This document shows, piece by piece, positions 10,797 to 21,712 of a stretch of 64,000 nt of DNA. The translations under genes were made by a program, and so were the position numbers. Each line of letters begins with the position of its first letter. The stretch's first letter is position 1. The stretch is from positions 181,172,995-181,236,994 of the forward strand of contig OY992536.1 in NCBI GenBank assembly GCA_963921195.1, given 5' to 3'. The notes under the pieces are model-generated. The model was given only the letters and a program-made list of their open reading frames with translations, made no database searches and had not been told where the DNA came from. Source of the stretch: Pegoplata infirma (Eukaryota > Arthropoda > Insecta > Diptera > Anthomyiidae).

Positions 10797-11668
10797 TTAT
10801 AAAATTTCGATGTTGCTGCTATCGTCACTAATGTTTATTTGATCATTGTTTATTGTATTCCTTTTCTGATTGTGCTTTTTTATTGTATGTTTGTATATGT
10901 GAGAAATTCTTTCTGTATCGATTTTGTAATTTAGTCTCTTTTCGGCAGGTTCGTCAATAATATACAACATTTCTAATATAAATCTCCTATTATAATTTGT
11001 CTCTTATACTAACACGTCAACATTGTCAAAATTGGGTGTGTGTCCAGTTTGTGCACAATGGGCCGCGAGTGCTGTTTTTTGTTCTATTGGTTTGTTAATA
11101 GCTTTAAGTTCCGATTTGTGCGAACCAAGTCTTGTTTTTAATTTTGTCTTTGTAGTACCATCATATGTCTTTTGACATACGTTGGATTTGTCTCCACTAC
11201 ACTTAATTTTGTAAACTAAGTTAGATTTTTCGTCATTTGCTAATTTTGATTTTGTTTTGCTAAATAATTTGTCAATTGTGTTGTTGGTTTTAAAGGCTAG
11301 TTCATAGTTTTCTTTGTCATAAATGTCAGAGTTTTTAAGTCTCTCTGAAAGTCCTGGAATATATGTAATAGACTTGTATCTCTTCTGTGTTACCTCTTCA
11401 ACCGTATTCCTATTTTGTTTATCTGTAACAAATTTAATTAAATTATTTATAGTTTTTCCCGGGAAATCATTCATACTTAATATGTTTTTAATTCTAAATA
11501 TATTCGTCTTATGAAAAATGTTGTCACTTATTTGTAATACCCTATTTATAAAATTTGTTGCTGTGTTTATGATTATTTTCCTTGGATGTCTCGAGTGGAA
11601 TTTGATCAACCTTCCTGATGCCATCGATTTTTGATACCAATCCAACTTTAGAATGCTGCCTTGTCGGT
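10797..11668 (-). pseudogene. Penelope-like polyprotein C-terminus (RT thumb + GIY-YIG endonuclease), broken
   Basis: The start of the fragment (LDWYQKSMASGRLIKFHS) matches the RT-thumb motif of Penelope-like elements (WY.K.TASGR.L.F.S.HP). A linker follows, then the GIY-YIG endonuclease: NLVYKIKCS, YDGTTKTKLKTRLGSHKS, ALAAHCAQTGHTPNF. The YIG motif reads YDG. One in-frame stop (TAA, 11004-11006) breaks the frame, which then continues to a natural stop at 10797 and includes RFILEMLYI with the expected catalytic Glu. The RT catalytic YADD region is missing through 5' truncation. One nonsense codon and few other lesions suggest fairly recent decay. Confidence 0.8.
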
Positions 11669-12272
11669 GTAACTTTCGAACGGCAATTCTGAGGGTGCTG
11701 AAGTGTGGCATTATTATTAAGCGTTCCTCTGGTCCGGTTCGTTTTAAATTTCAGCTAAATCGGTGCAGTGGTTCAAAAGTTATTAGCAAAACCGTAAATT
11801 TCAGATTATTTTCACCTTAAATTCACGTGTTGAAAACCCGTTAAACATGTTTAAAAACATTTGTAAGTCAGAAAAATATTTTAAAAGGTATTTTTGTCAC
11901 AAAAAAATATTTTACACTGAAACAAAAAAAAATACACTCAAAAAAAAGTTTACACTCAAAAAAAATTTTACACTCAAAAAAAAAATTGGTAAATTATTTT
12001 TTTTTTTTTTTTTTTTCAAAAATTTATAAAAAAAGTTTTTTTACACTAAAACAAAAAAAAAATACACTCAAAAAAAATTTTACACTCAAAAAATTGACTA
12101 ATTTTTTTTTTTTTTTTTTCAAAAATTAATAAAAAAAAGTTTTTTACAGAAAATAAAATATTTCTAACCAAAAATGTTATTTTTTTCACATTAGAAAATT
12201 TACTATCACTTAAGAGGGCATTGTCGAGGGTATACATAGATTCGGCCAAGTCGAATTTAACTTTTCTACTTG
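11669..12272 (-). mobile_element. DINE-1-like element, family A, 5' part
   Basis: Read on the reverse strand it starts AAAACAAGTAGAAAAG, TTGGCCGAATCTATG, TACCCTC and continues with CCTTAAATT..., TTACGGTTTTGCTAATAACTT, GACC..TGGCT. It matches 21713-22170. The piece TTTACGGTTTTGC is the empty site for the MITE at 17503-18360. Long T and A runs with CACTCAAAAAAA units (11930-12110) are internal to the family. Confidence 0.75.
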
Positions 12273-12490
12273 TTTTTAATTGGAATATTCCAAATGTAAT
12301 TCGAAAAAGATCAGTTGTAATTCGTAAAAGATCAATTGTAATTCGTAAAGATCAATTGTAATTCGTAAAAGATCAATTGTAATTTGAAAAAGATCAATTG
12401 TTATTCGTAAAAGATCAATTGAAATTCGTGAAAGATCAATTGTAACTCGAAGATTCCAATTGTAATTCATAAAATATTAATTGTTACTCG
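12273..12490. repeat. 21-bp minisatellite, inverted relative to 2126-2500
   Basis: About ten units of TTCGTAAAAGATCAATTGTAA. It starts at the 5' end of the DINE-like copy. Spurious repeat-encoded frame on the reverse strand. Confidence 0.8.
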
Positions 12491-12544
12491 AACAATTTTT
12501 GTTATTTTTTGCAAAAATAATAAAAAAAAATAAAATAAATTACA

Positions 12545-15425
12545 TGTCCTAAAGTATTTTTTGCCTCCTTAACACGTATATGACATCAGAAAAATCGTAT
12601 CAAATCGCCTTCTCGAAATATAGGAATTTTCAATTTTCGTGGACCAAGACCTCAAAAGCGACTAATTTGTTAATACTGGAAAAGTGCATGTTAAAGTTAT
12701 TCATATTTTTTTTATTCGAACTCCCAATAAAATTACCTTACTTTTGCAATAAATCCGGTCTCGATACAATCAGGGATGCCATCAGGACATGTAAGGAAGT
12801 TAAAAATGTTGAGATTTTCATGCAAATGCATGTTTTTTGTCGAAAGTCTAAAAACGTTATCGACCAATCATCTTTCCGAATCAAGAAATTTGCGTTAAAA
12901 TGACATCGATTTGTTTTTGCATATTTTTGCATATTTTGGTTAAAATGCATATTTTTGCATAATTTGATTTTAAATGCATATTTTGTGCATATTTCCAACT
13001 TTTAAGCACATATTTTCGATTTTTTAGTGCATGAAAATTTCATCCCTACTTATAACTATCCAAATTTTGCAAGAAATTTCCCGTTTATTGCAGATATGCA
13101 AAGAAGACACTCCAATAAAGAAAATGGGGGACTAAAATGTGAAATCCGTTGAGTATAACCCGAAATATTTACAAAAGAAACCAACTTAGTTGGTTTTGAG
13201 GGCTTAATCCGTAAAAAAATAAAATGCCTGTATCTTGAGAAGACGATTCGATACAATTTTTCTGATGACAGATTCGTATTTAGGAGGCCAAAATACTTTC
13301 AGAAATGTATTTTTAACTTTTTTTAACTTTTAACAAAAAACCATCAAAATTGGTACGAAAAAATGTATGAAAAAAATAAGAATATCTGGTTCAAAATTTT
13401 TGATTTCTTTTGCAAATATTTCTGGATATGCTTAATGGATTTTGAATTTTAACACCAGGTTTTCTTTATTGGAGTGTCTACTTTACATATCTGCTTTGAA
13501 CTGGAATTTTTTTGTTACAAAATTCGGATACTAATAAGGACTTAACCAAAAAAAAGACATTATGAACTTCCTTATAATGCACACAGGGCCAGCATGATCC
13601 AATTCCGGCCAAAAGTCTTTATCGTTGTTGGATCCGTCTGAAAATGTGCTTCTAGAGAAATTCGAGGTCGCTGATTTCAAAATTTAGCTGAAAACCAAAA
13701 AAATCAAAATGGCGGATCCAATATGGCGGACAATTTTTTTTAAAAATTGTCCTATTAAACTCAAATTTTGTTTTATGCGGGTCTTGGAGTTACTGAATAA
13801 GAATTGTTACTCCGAATTTTTAAAAACAAAATGGCGGACTAAATATGCTTCTTAAAGTTTAAAGAATGATCCAACTCCGGCCAAAAGTCTTTATCGTTGT
13901 TGGATCCGGCTGAAAATGTGCTTCTAGAGTATTTCGGGGTCGCTGATTTCATAATTTAACTAGAAACGAAAAATATCAAAATGGCGCATCCAATATGGCG
14001 GACAAATTTTTTTAATAATTGTCCGATTTAACTCAAATTTTATTTTAAGACCCCCTTAAGGAGTTACTGAATCTGAATTACTGGCGTGAATTTTGAAAAA
14101 CAAAATGGCGGACTAAATATGCTTAGTAAAGTTTGTTACAAGTAATTAAAAAACAGTTATATTCCTTTTCTTTGTTGAAGATAGCTGAAAGTGTGGCCTA
14201 GTAAATTTCCGGGTCTGTTATCTTAAAATCGAACTGATAAAATTCAATATGGCGGAAACAATATGGCGGCTAGATTTTTTAACATTGTCTGATCTAACTA
14301 AAAATTAGTTTTAAAAGTGATAAGAGAGTCTGAAATTAAATCTACGCACTTAATTTTTGTATATATTTTTTTTTTATTTTTGATATAAATATGGAAATGG
14401 TGTAAATGACTTACTTAGTTTCAGAAAAGTTTTTGGAAATGGTGACGACAAATTATTAAATTTTTTTCTTTATTTTGGAAATTCAATATAGAATCTTTGA
14501 ATTTAATTGGAAATGGTGTAACTTAATTCTACAAAAAAACTAGAAATGTAGATATTTTTTTTCCTACACTTAAGGCACTCTCTGACGATAAAAAAACTAT
14601 TCAAGCCGTAAAACATTATTTTGGGTTACATTATTTTTTTAAAAACAAATCTCGGACCACTACATATATAGCTGTAATTTCGTTATTTATCATTTCGAGC
14701 AAGTTTGGGCAACTTTTTTCGAAAGATATGGATCCATTCTATATAAAAAAAAAAACAAATATAGACCGATTGTATCGAACTGAGGATCGCTGAGGATTTT
14801 TTCGGCGTGAGGTAAATAGCTAAAAAATTATAACCTTTTTCACAAAAAACGCAAATTGCTGACAGGCAAATGAGTTATATTTGTCCATGTTATTTTCGTT
14901 ACAAAGGCTTATATATAAGGTTGAACCACAGACACAAAAAGTTAAGCATTAGCAATAGAAGTTTGGAAAAAAAAAATTAAAAAAGTATCTCAACTTTTAA
15001 AAATTTTTTACCAACTTTTTTAACTTTGAAGACCTGTCAAAGGAAAGGGTGTAATTGGATCATAAAGATAAGTTCAGAAAACCTGCTTCTATATATGCCC
15101 AACAAACTGGTAAACATTTTTTTGAGAATTTACAAATAAGGACTTTTGGCCGGAAATCGATCTGTCTGGCCCTCTGTGTAATGTCCGGATGGTATCATTG
15201 ATCATATCGAGTCCGGATTTCTTGCAAAAGTTAGGTAATTTAATTGGGAATTCGAATAAATAAATGTGAATAACTTTAACATACGCTTTTCGTATATTAA
15301 AAAATTTATCTGCTTTAAGGGCTTGACCCACATAAAATGAAAATGCCTATATTTCCGGAAGGCGATTTGATACAATTTTACTGATTCGTGTTTAGGGTGC
15401 CAAAATGCTTTAGAAGTCTGCAAAA
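12545..15425. mobile_element. Foldback element with long arms
   Basis: 12580-12790 is matched inverted by 15180-15420 (GAACTCCCAATAAAATTACC / GGTAATTTAATTGGGAATTC; AAATCCGGTCTCGAT / ATCGAGTCCGGATTT; AAATCGCCTTCTCG / GGAAGGCGATTTG). A third related piece is at 13050-13290. Outer ends and target duplication were not resolved. The inside carries the tandem repeats at 13596-14300. No protein recognised; short frames here follow the arms. Confidence 0.65.
13596..14300. repeat. Tandem ~272-bp units with ATGGCGG motifs
   Basis: GATCCAATTCCGGCCAAAAG at 13596 and GATCCAACTCCGGCCAAAAG at 13868 begin units 272 bp apart; a third, diverged unit follows from ~14135. Each contains AATATGGCGGACAA and AACAAAATGGCGGACTAAATA. 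The repeated ATGGCGG is conspicuous but not in an open frame. Confidence 0.8.
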
Positions 15426-16485
15426 AAAAGTAGAATTTTGTAGGGTAGTGTAAAAAGAAATATTTTTTGCATTATCATCATAAACAATCGCTGTGTATTA
15501 CCTCATATGTGTGTATAAAACAAATTCTAAAAAAATGTTTATACATAGAAACAAATCTGTTTTATTTGAGTTTTAAAACACAAAAAAAAGTAATTTCAAT
15601 CAAAGTATGAAAAAAAATGTTAAATTAAACCAAAAAGGGATAAAACAACAGACATCATAACAATGGTTTGTATTTTTTTTATAAACAAAATGCGTTTGAT
15701 TGCAAAAAAAAATTGCATAAAAATTGCAAAAAAAACTGCATAAAATACGCACATACACAAAGCATAAAGTATGCGTGCTCAAAAGAAGAGTTTGGGTTCT
15801 TTGTTAGTTGAAATAGATTGATGGAATGGCTGGACGGACGATGCATGGATGGACTTATAAACGTTTAAATTGGATGCAGAGAACTGCAAAAAAAGTCTAG
15901 TCAGAGAGTGAGCAAAAAGGGGTCTATTTTACAAAATATTATAAAAAAAAAACCGTAGCACTTCAACTACAAAATAAAAAATAAAAAACCTAAGCAAACT
16001 AAAACCAAAACTCAACAACAATATCAACATAAATATGTCTACGAAATGTAGATAAACTATGATCATATAGTTTGAGGAATTCAGCATTAATCAGAGAAGA
16101 AAAATTATTTTGGTAATCATAGTAGAGGATCGTTATAGTACGATCTGGGAGGATCTGCATCTTAGGTGCCGAAATTTGTTCATATAAATACAATATGTCA
16201 GTCTCAGCATTTTCTATATCTCAGCAGAAATTTTGCTGAACTGGCAGCAGCTTGAATTGCTGCTGAATTCATGCATGATTCTTCTCGATGTCATACTTTA
16301 GGGCGCTAGATGGATACACCGAAAAAGTGCTCTTAAGATGCACTGAAATCATGTGTCTTAAGAGCGCTAAAATTCAGTGTATTCATGTATTTTTTTAGAG
16401 CGGATTTAAGCAGAATAAAGATGAAATACATGCATTCGATTATTTCTGAAATACAATTGACTATTTTGAAATACAATTGGAAAAT
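15426..16485. other. Apparently low-copy spacer
   Basis: No match to the other repeats I could follow. Contains GGATGGACGGACGATGC-like short repeats (15815-15860) and a CAGCAG-rich patch (16214-16268). May be genuine host intergenic or intronic sequence. No convincing exon. Confidence 0.4.
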
Positions 16486-16493
16486 ATTAAATA

Positions 16494-16794
16494 TATATAT
16501 ATATTTCCTTTTATTTATACAAATTAACTGACATTAAAAACAAAATATCTTCAAAATATATAAAAGTTCATGTTGAACATAGGGCGTCTGTAAATTCTCT
16601 CCATTTTGTACGATCGGCGGCTAAAGACTTTATTTGGTTCCATGTTTTGTTACAGCTTTCGATTTCTCTTTTTACCATTCTCACCCAGGTGTTACGAGGA
16701 CGGCCTGGCAGACGGTGACCCTGTGGGTTCCAGTCAAGTGCATTTCTGGTGATTTCGTTGCTTGGTCTGCGTAATATATGGCCTATCCAAGACC
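16494..16794 (-). mobile_element. RTE-like LINE, short 5'-truncated copy
   Basis: Flanked by ATTAAATA at 16486-16493 and 16795-16802. Only the last ~76 codons and 3' untranslated part are present on the reverse strand. The 3' end runs into TA repeats. It matches the RTE copies at 58612-61757 and 47926-48605. Confidence 0.8.
16568..16794 (-). pseudogene. RTE-like retrotransposon protein, C-terminal fragment
   Basis: Reverse-strand frame begins inside SWIGHILRRPSNEITRNA, then LDWNPQGHRLPGRPRNTW, KTWNQIKSLAADRTKW, and ends DALCST and a stop. It aligns across its whole length with the C-termini at 48528 and 61662. This cysteine-free tail lies downstream of the RT in RTE-like elements. The frame is open but far too short to work. 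Confidence 0.8.
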
Positions 16795-16922
16795 ATTAAA
16801 TACGATTGACTATTTGTGAAAATCAGTTTAATATTTCTTAAATACAATTAAAAATGATGTTAACCAACCCGAATCTATGAATTTTGCCGAATCTATGAAT
16901 TCCCTCACAATACCCTTTTAAG

Positions 16923-17205
16923 CATAGTACTCTGTTCAATTTCACGGGAAAAAATCTGTCAAACTCCATATAAAAAAAATAAATTTTGGCAACGCGAGGA
17001 ATTATAGGGAAATTGATAAAAAAGTTTTCACGCATTTTTATTATACAAAACAATTTAAATTGCCGTGAAAAAGTGACATTTCAGTTTTGTTATGATCGTT
17101 TCTTTCTTATAATTGTCAAAAGTTGTTGATTTTTAAATGTTTTATTGCGATTTGAGGCATTTAAAGTTTATGTCAAATTTTCACCGTAAGAAACAGAGTA
17201 CTTAG
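16923..17205. mobile_element. Small TIR element, ~7-8-bp duplication
   Basis: Ends CATAGTACTCTGTTC and, inverted, CTAAGTACTCTGTTTC. It breaks the family A sequence between CCCTTTTAAG and CTTTAAGTGATAG, so CTTT(T)AAG is duplicated. Consistent with a hAT-type MITE, but the duplication is imperfect. Confidence 0.55.
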
Positions 17206-17502
17206 CTTTAAGTGATAGTAAATTTCCTAACGGGGAAAAATTAAAATTTTTGATTAGTTTTTATTTTGTGTAAAAAACTTTTTTTTTAAGTAATTCTTGA
17301 AAAAAAAAAATAATTTACTAATTTTTTTTTGAGTGTTAAATTTTTTTCGAGTGTAAAATTTTTTTCGGGTGTATTTTTGTTTTGTAGTGTAAAAATATTT
17401 TTCAATGACAAAAATACGTTGTAAAATATTTTTGTGAGTTTTTACAACATGTTTAACGGGTTTTCAACTTATGAATTTAAGATGAAGCGAATCTGAACTT
17501 TA

Positions 17503-18360
17503 CACTCAAAAAAATACGTTAGTAGATTTACTAATTTTTTTTGCTAATGCTAGTTAGCTAACTTTTAGCAAATTTTTAGTTGAGATTAGCATGTTAGCAA
17601 AAAATTCTTGTAAACTTCATTTAGCACATTAGCAATTTTAAACAAACGTTGAACTAATTTCTTTTGCTAAGATTTGAAATTGAGTTGACAACATTTTTAG
17701 AAGATTTTTTGCTAACATTAGCAAAAAAATAAATGGTAAATTTTTTTTTATTTTCAGAAAACTTAAAATGGCTCTATCTCGGAAACTAAGCCAGATAGAG
17801 CAAAATGGAGGGCATTTTTGGTTCTTAGAATCTCCATACTTTCGAGGCTCCTCTTCACATGTGTGGACCCTAATGGGCCCTAACTTTGGATCCAAAAAAG
17901 TTAGCATTCCCGAAAATTTTAAAATACTCATATCTCGGTAAATATTGCCGACACAACAAAAAGTCCAAAAGCATTTTTGTAGCTCTCAATACGTATAACA
18001 AGCTCTCCGAGTAATATTTTTGAAGTTATCGAGTTTTTTATTTCTCAAGACCCCAGTGGTCCCCTATAATCACGTATCTCAAAAACTAAGCAAGGTAGAG
18101 CGAAACGGACACAAATTTTGGATCAAAAACTATTAAGATTTTTAAGGAACCCAACTAGGTCTAGGCCCATCGGGGTCTGGACCTATCGAGTCCGAACCCA
18201 ATGGGGTCCTCAAATGTGTCAAAAAAAAAAATTTAGTTAACTAATTATTAGCAAAACATTTTTGCTAACTTTAGCAAAAAAATTGTGGGTTCAAAATCAG
18301 CGAATTTTCTTGTAGGTTTACAAGCTTTTTTTGCTAACATTACAGTTTTTTTTTTGAGTG
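17503..18360. mobile_element. CACTCA MITE, TA duplication
   Basis: Ends CACTCAAAAAAATACG and TTTTTTTTTTGAGTG; TA at 17501-17502 and 18361-18362. The empty site is seen in other family A copies (AAATTTACGGTTTTGC on the reverse strand near 11785). TTAGC/GCTAA motifs are dense near both ends. Interior is non-coding. Confidence 0.85.
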
Positions 18361-18812
18361 TACGGTTTTGCTAATAACTTTTGAACAGCTCGACCGATTT
18401 GGCTGAAATTAATATGAAAGAGGCCAGAGGAACGAAAAATATATATGCCAAGCTTCAGTATCCTCAGAATTGACTTAAGAAAGTTAGTGTGAGTTTATCT
18501 CGTAAATTCATGCAAAATCCTTGCCGAAATTCAGTCTTTTGCTCATAACTTTTGAACCACTTAACCGATTTCGCTGGATTGCAATACCAATCTGACCAGG
18601 TAAATACCCAACATACATGCCAAACTTCAGGAGCCGGACAGACGGACAGACGGACATCGAGAGATCGTCTTAGAATCGAACGAGGATCATGAAAAGTACA
18701 TCGTGGAGGGTATTCTTGGATTCGGCTAAGTCGAATTTAACTTTTCTACTTCTTCATTTTTTAACTCATCCCAGCAAAAAAAGTGCGGAGTACTTCTATT
18801 TGGAGTGCTTTA

Positions 18813-19705
18813 GGTTAGGTTAGGGTGGCGGTGCCAGAGGGGCACTCCGCATAGACCAAATTGGTCCATAGCGATACCACAAAACTTTTTCCGCTTATCG
18901 ATGTAAACTAAATACATTGACCTTCATTGCGAATTGTTTCAAGCTCTTCAGGTCTATCCTCGTAATTTCCTCCAAAGTCTCGAACTGTGAACTTCCTATA
19001 ATTGATAGTCGAGTTCGTGCCAAAGCCGGGCAGTGACACAGGATGTGTTCAATAGTCTCTTCGACGTCTGGTGTCTCGCACCTTTTACAGTTTGCGTCCG
19101 TAATAAGATTCATGTTCTTGGCATGTTTTCCGACAAGACAGTGTCCCGTTATTAAACCTGTCAACATACGACATTCTATTCTCGTAAGTGTAAGTAAGAA
19201 TTTAGTTCTTCCTAAATCATAGCGTGGCCATAAAATTCTGCTTATACGACTTGTCCCAAGTTCCTTCCATCTTCGATTTGCTTTGGCGACAGTAAGGGTA
19301 TTTCGTTTTAGTTTGAAATGCTGGAGTGGCGGTGAAAGCATTATGGTGGTACCTATGCCATCTGCTCCAAGTTTCGCGAGTTCATCTGCTTTCTCGTTTC
19401 CTTCTATTCCTTCGTGCCCTGGTACCCATAATAAGGTAACTTCATTATTTAAGCAAAGTTGTTTTAAATTCTCGTAACACTTTAAAACCGTTTTCGATTT
19501 AATTTGGTAGCTCAAGAGTGCCCTTAGAGCAGCTTGACTATCCACGTAGAAATTAAGGGTGGCACCTTTTTCCTTTGCCATATATTCCACAGCTTTTGAT
19601 ATAGCAGCTATCTCAGCCTGAAAGATGCTCGAGTCCACGGGTAATTTAAAAGATAAGTGTTGGTCTAGTTCCAGTATCGTGAAACCAGCTCCAACACCAT
19701 GCGAT
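18813..19705 (-). mobile_element. LINE fragment with RNase H and (TAACC)n tail
   Basis: Bounded by TGCTTTA at 18806-18812 and 19706-19712. On the reverse strand it is 5'-truncated inside RNase H and ends in a tail of CCTAACCTAACC (top strand GGTTAGGTTAGG). A sister copy with the same tail is at 62532-62950. The clade is uncertain (I/Loner/R1-like by the RNase H plus zinc-knuckle tail). Confidence 0.8.
18895..19705 (-). pseudogene. LINE RNase H domain and C-terminal tail
   Basis: About 270 codons, open to a stop at 18895. RNase H motifs are visible: GVGAGF, FQAEIAAI (Glu), FYVDSQAALRAL (Asp), WVPGHEGIEGNEKADELA (His, Asp). The first catalytic Asp strand is lost to truncation. After this come RRWKEL, TRIECRMLTGLITGHC and the zinc-binding NCKRCE...EETIEHILCHCPAL. 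The apparent N-terminus upstream of 19705 is palindrome sequence of the host foldback, not part of the protein. Open but headless, so not functional. Confidence 0.8.
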
Positions 19706-20204
19706 TGCTTTAAAACTATAACAAATGTAATGAAATACAACAAAAATAACAAAAAACACAAGGAAAAAACACACAAACAGTTTTTTCTACTCCATAAAAA
19801 GTTGTTATTCAGCACTTAACTCATTACCTTCTGCGACACTCCCATACAAAAGTAAGTAGATATTCAGTAGATAAGAAGTACTCCGCACTTTCAAACAACT
19901 TCCAACTACTTCCACGGAGTAGTTCTTTTTTACTGAATATCTACTTACATTTGTATGGAGGTGTCGCGATAGGTAATGAGTTAAGTGCTGAATATCTATG
20001 TTTTCTGGAGTAGAAAAAACTGTTTGTGTGTTTTTGTCTTGTGTTTTTTTGTTATTTTTGTTGTATTTCATTACATTTGTTATAGTTTTAAAGCACTCCA
20101 CTGAGAAGTGGTAATGACTTTTTTTGCAGGGATGTTACATTTGATGGAAAACTTTGAACAACGTTGAATGGAACGTTGCGCAAATATTTGACCTTTTACG
20201 ACTC

Positions 20205-20747
20205 TATTGATATTTTGATGCCCTCCAACCACAGTTTGGGGAATACTCACATTGTCATTCCGTGTGTAACGTATCGAAATATCGGTCTAGGGCCCCATAA
20301 GGTGTATATATTATTGATCAGTGATCGATTCTAAGACATTCTAGCGATGACCTTCTGTTCGTCCGTCCGTCTGTCCGTCTGTGGAAGACACGAGACAGTC
20401 CAAAATAAAAGAGCTACCTTCCTGAATTTTGGTACGAATATGTCTTATGGCGTTGGGCTGGTTAAGTTCAAACATGGGAAAAATCGGATCAGGGGGAAAA
20501 AAGTTCCCCATTTAAGAACTAAGCCAACCTCTGAAAAACTTCATTTTTATATTTTTTTTGTGCTTTTGTTTAGAAAAACATTTTTATCTCAGAAAAAGTT
20601 CAAAGTCCTGCAGCTGGATCCAGAAAGGTTGTCTCCCATCACTGAACAACCTCCCCCACAATTTGAAAATACGCCCCTGTTTTTTTTTTAATGTGTTGGA
20701 GGGTATAAAAGACAGCCACAGCCGAATTTAACACGCTCACTTGTTAA
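20205..20747 (-). mobile_element. DINE-1-like element, family C
   Basis: Reverse orientation. Hairpin end at left (GCCCTCCAACCACAG), ATTGATCAGTGATCGATTC, CTAGCGATG, the TCCGTCCGTCTGTCC microsatellite, then a ~300-bp body (ACGAATATGTCTTATGG; GGATCCAGAAAGGTTGTCTC) and the 5' end CAGCCGAATTTAACACG..CTTGTT. It matches 29267-29766 and 32738-34595. Confidence 0.8.
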
Positions 20748-21712
20748 AATTAAAATGGTATTTGAAATTCAAAATAGATTTTTTTAAATTTACAAAGATT
20801 GAATATTGGAATTTTCAATAGAATCTTAGAATTTGAGATAAAATTTTCGAATTTAAAAAAAATTACAGTTAAAATTGCATTTAAAAATAATTCAGACTTT
20901 TAAAATTTAATTTAAAATTTTACCTAAAAATTTCCAATTACTTTTTGACCAATGTGCTAACGTTCAAATGCGTATGTTTGATTGGAAGTGCATATTTCAT
21001 GTGCGTGCTACTACTACTTCTACTCAGCTAACATAAGTTCAACTTTTTTTTCAACTACTATTCCATCATCATCACCATTCTCATCAAAGTTAAAAAAAAT
21101 GGAAAAATAAAAAATAGTAGGGTAAATAAGCCCAACATTTATAGCAGCAAACAAAACAAAAAAAATTTCAAACATATATGAGTAAAATTGTATAAAATGC
21201 ATAAAAAAACACAATTCAAAAGTTGAGTGCATTTCAAATAACAAAAAAAAAATTATATATTGCAAAAAAAACACAAAACTGCACTAAAAAATGCGTTCTA
21301 AATGCAAAAAATCTAGAAAATTAAAACAAACCAAAACGTATTATGAAGATTTACGCATGATGAGATTTCGGTTGTGGCTGACAACAAGGTTTTTTTTTCA
21401 TTTTTAATCTATTTTTTTTATGATTGTACAAATACATTCATCATATGTTTGAATAATACTTGTAATTTAAGGTGACCAGACATTAATCAGTCAAGCGCGG
21501 TTTATTAAATATTATTTTTTTTAATTAATCGCGGCTGTGTGTTGATGCATTTTTAAAAAGAACTTTTCTATTTAACAAAAATGTTGGAAAAGTTTCTTCC
21601 AATATACTTATTTAAAAAATTTGACACTAAAAATCCAAAATAGAGTGATTTTGTTTCGCCCGGCTAGCTGTTGGAGGGTAACAATATATTCTAGTGTCAG
21701 ACAGTCCAGATT
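20748..21712. other. Spacer, partly low-copy
   Basis: 20750-20940 is degenerate A/T minisatellite-like. 20940-21450 shows no match to other repeats here and may be host sequence (GTGCGTGCTACTACTACTTC). No convincing exon. Confidence 0.4.

Larger units (their letters stand above)
10640..11668 (-). mobile_element. Penelope-like element, 5'-truncated
   Basis: The reverse strand carries the C-terminal RT/linker and GIY-YIG coding region (10797-11668) and a 3' part with the hairpin at 10664-10680 in CTTGAAAATGGTCAACGG...GAAATATCGGGC, typical of Penelope-like 3' sequence. At 11668 the coding frame runs into DINE-like family A (CAGAATTGCCGTTCGAAAGTTA), so the element is truncated there. No second terminal repeat is seen. 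Confidence 0.75.
16858..18756 (+). mobile_element. DINE-1-like family A, split by two insertions
   Basis: Starts with CCGAATCTATGAATT, passes TTAAGTGATAGTAAATT and GTTTAACGGGTTTTCAACTTATG, then TACGGTTTTGCTAATAACTTTTG, and GACAGACGGACAGACGGACA. It is interrupted at 16923-17205 and 17503-18360. At about 18707 it fuses to an inverted family A 5' end (TTCGGCTAAGTCGAATTTAAC), a head-to-head junction. Confidence 0.7.
18767..20134. mobile_element. Foldback with CATCCC.GCAAAAAAAGT ends
   Basis: The left end CATCCCAGCAAAAAAAGT is matched at 20117-20134. Inside, 19711-19890 and 19920-20100 are inverted copies (ACAAATGTAATGAAATACAA; AGTTAAGTGCTGAATA), centred near 19905. The left arm is split by the LINE insertion at 18813-19705. 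Similar ends (ATCCCGGCTAAAAAT) occur at 25055-25289. Target duplication not resolved. Confidence 0.75.

Noticed and set aside
18813..18826. Interstitial telomere (TTAGG array)
   Set aside because: Only two to four units, always at the 3' end of the same LINE family and inside target duplications; not a telomere.
19706..20101. Hydrophobic N-terminus joined to the RNase H frame, and the mirrored frame at 19805-20101, as membrane proteins
   Set aside because: Both derive from the arms of one palindrome; the hydrophobic part lies outside the LINE boundary defined by the TGCTTTA duplication.
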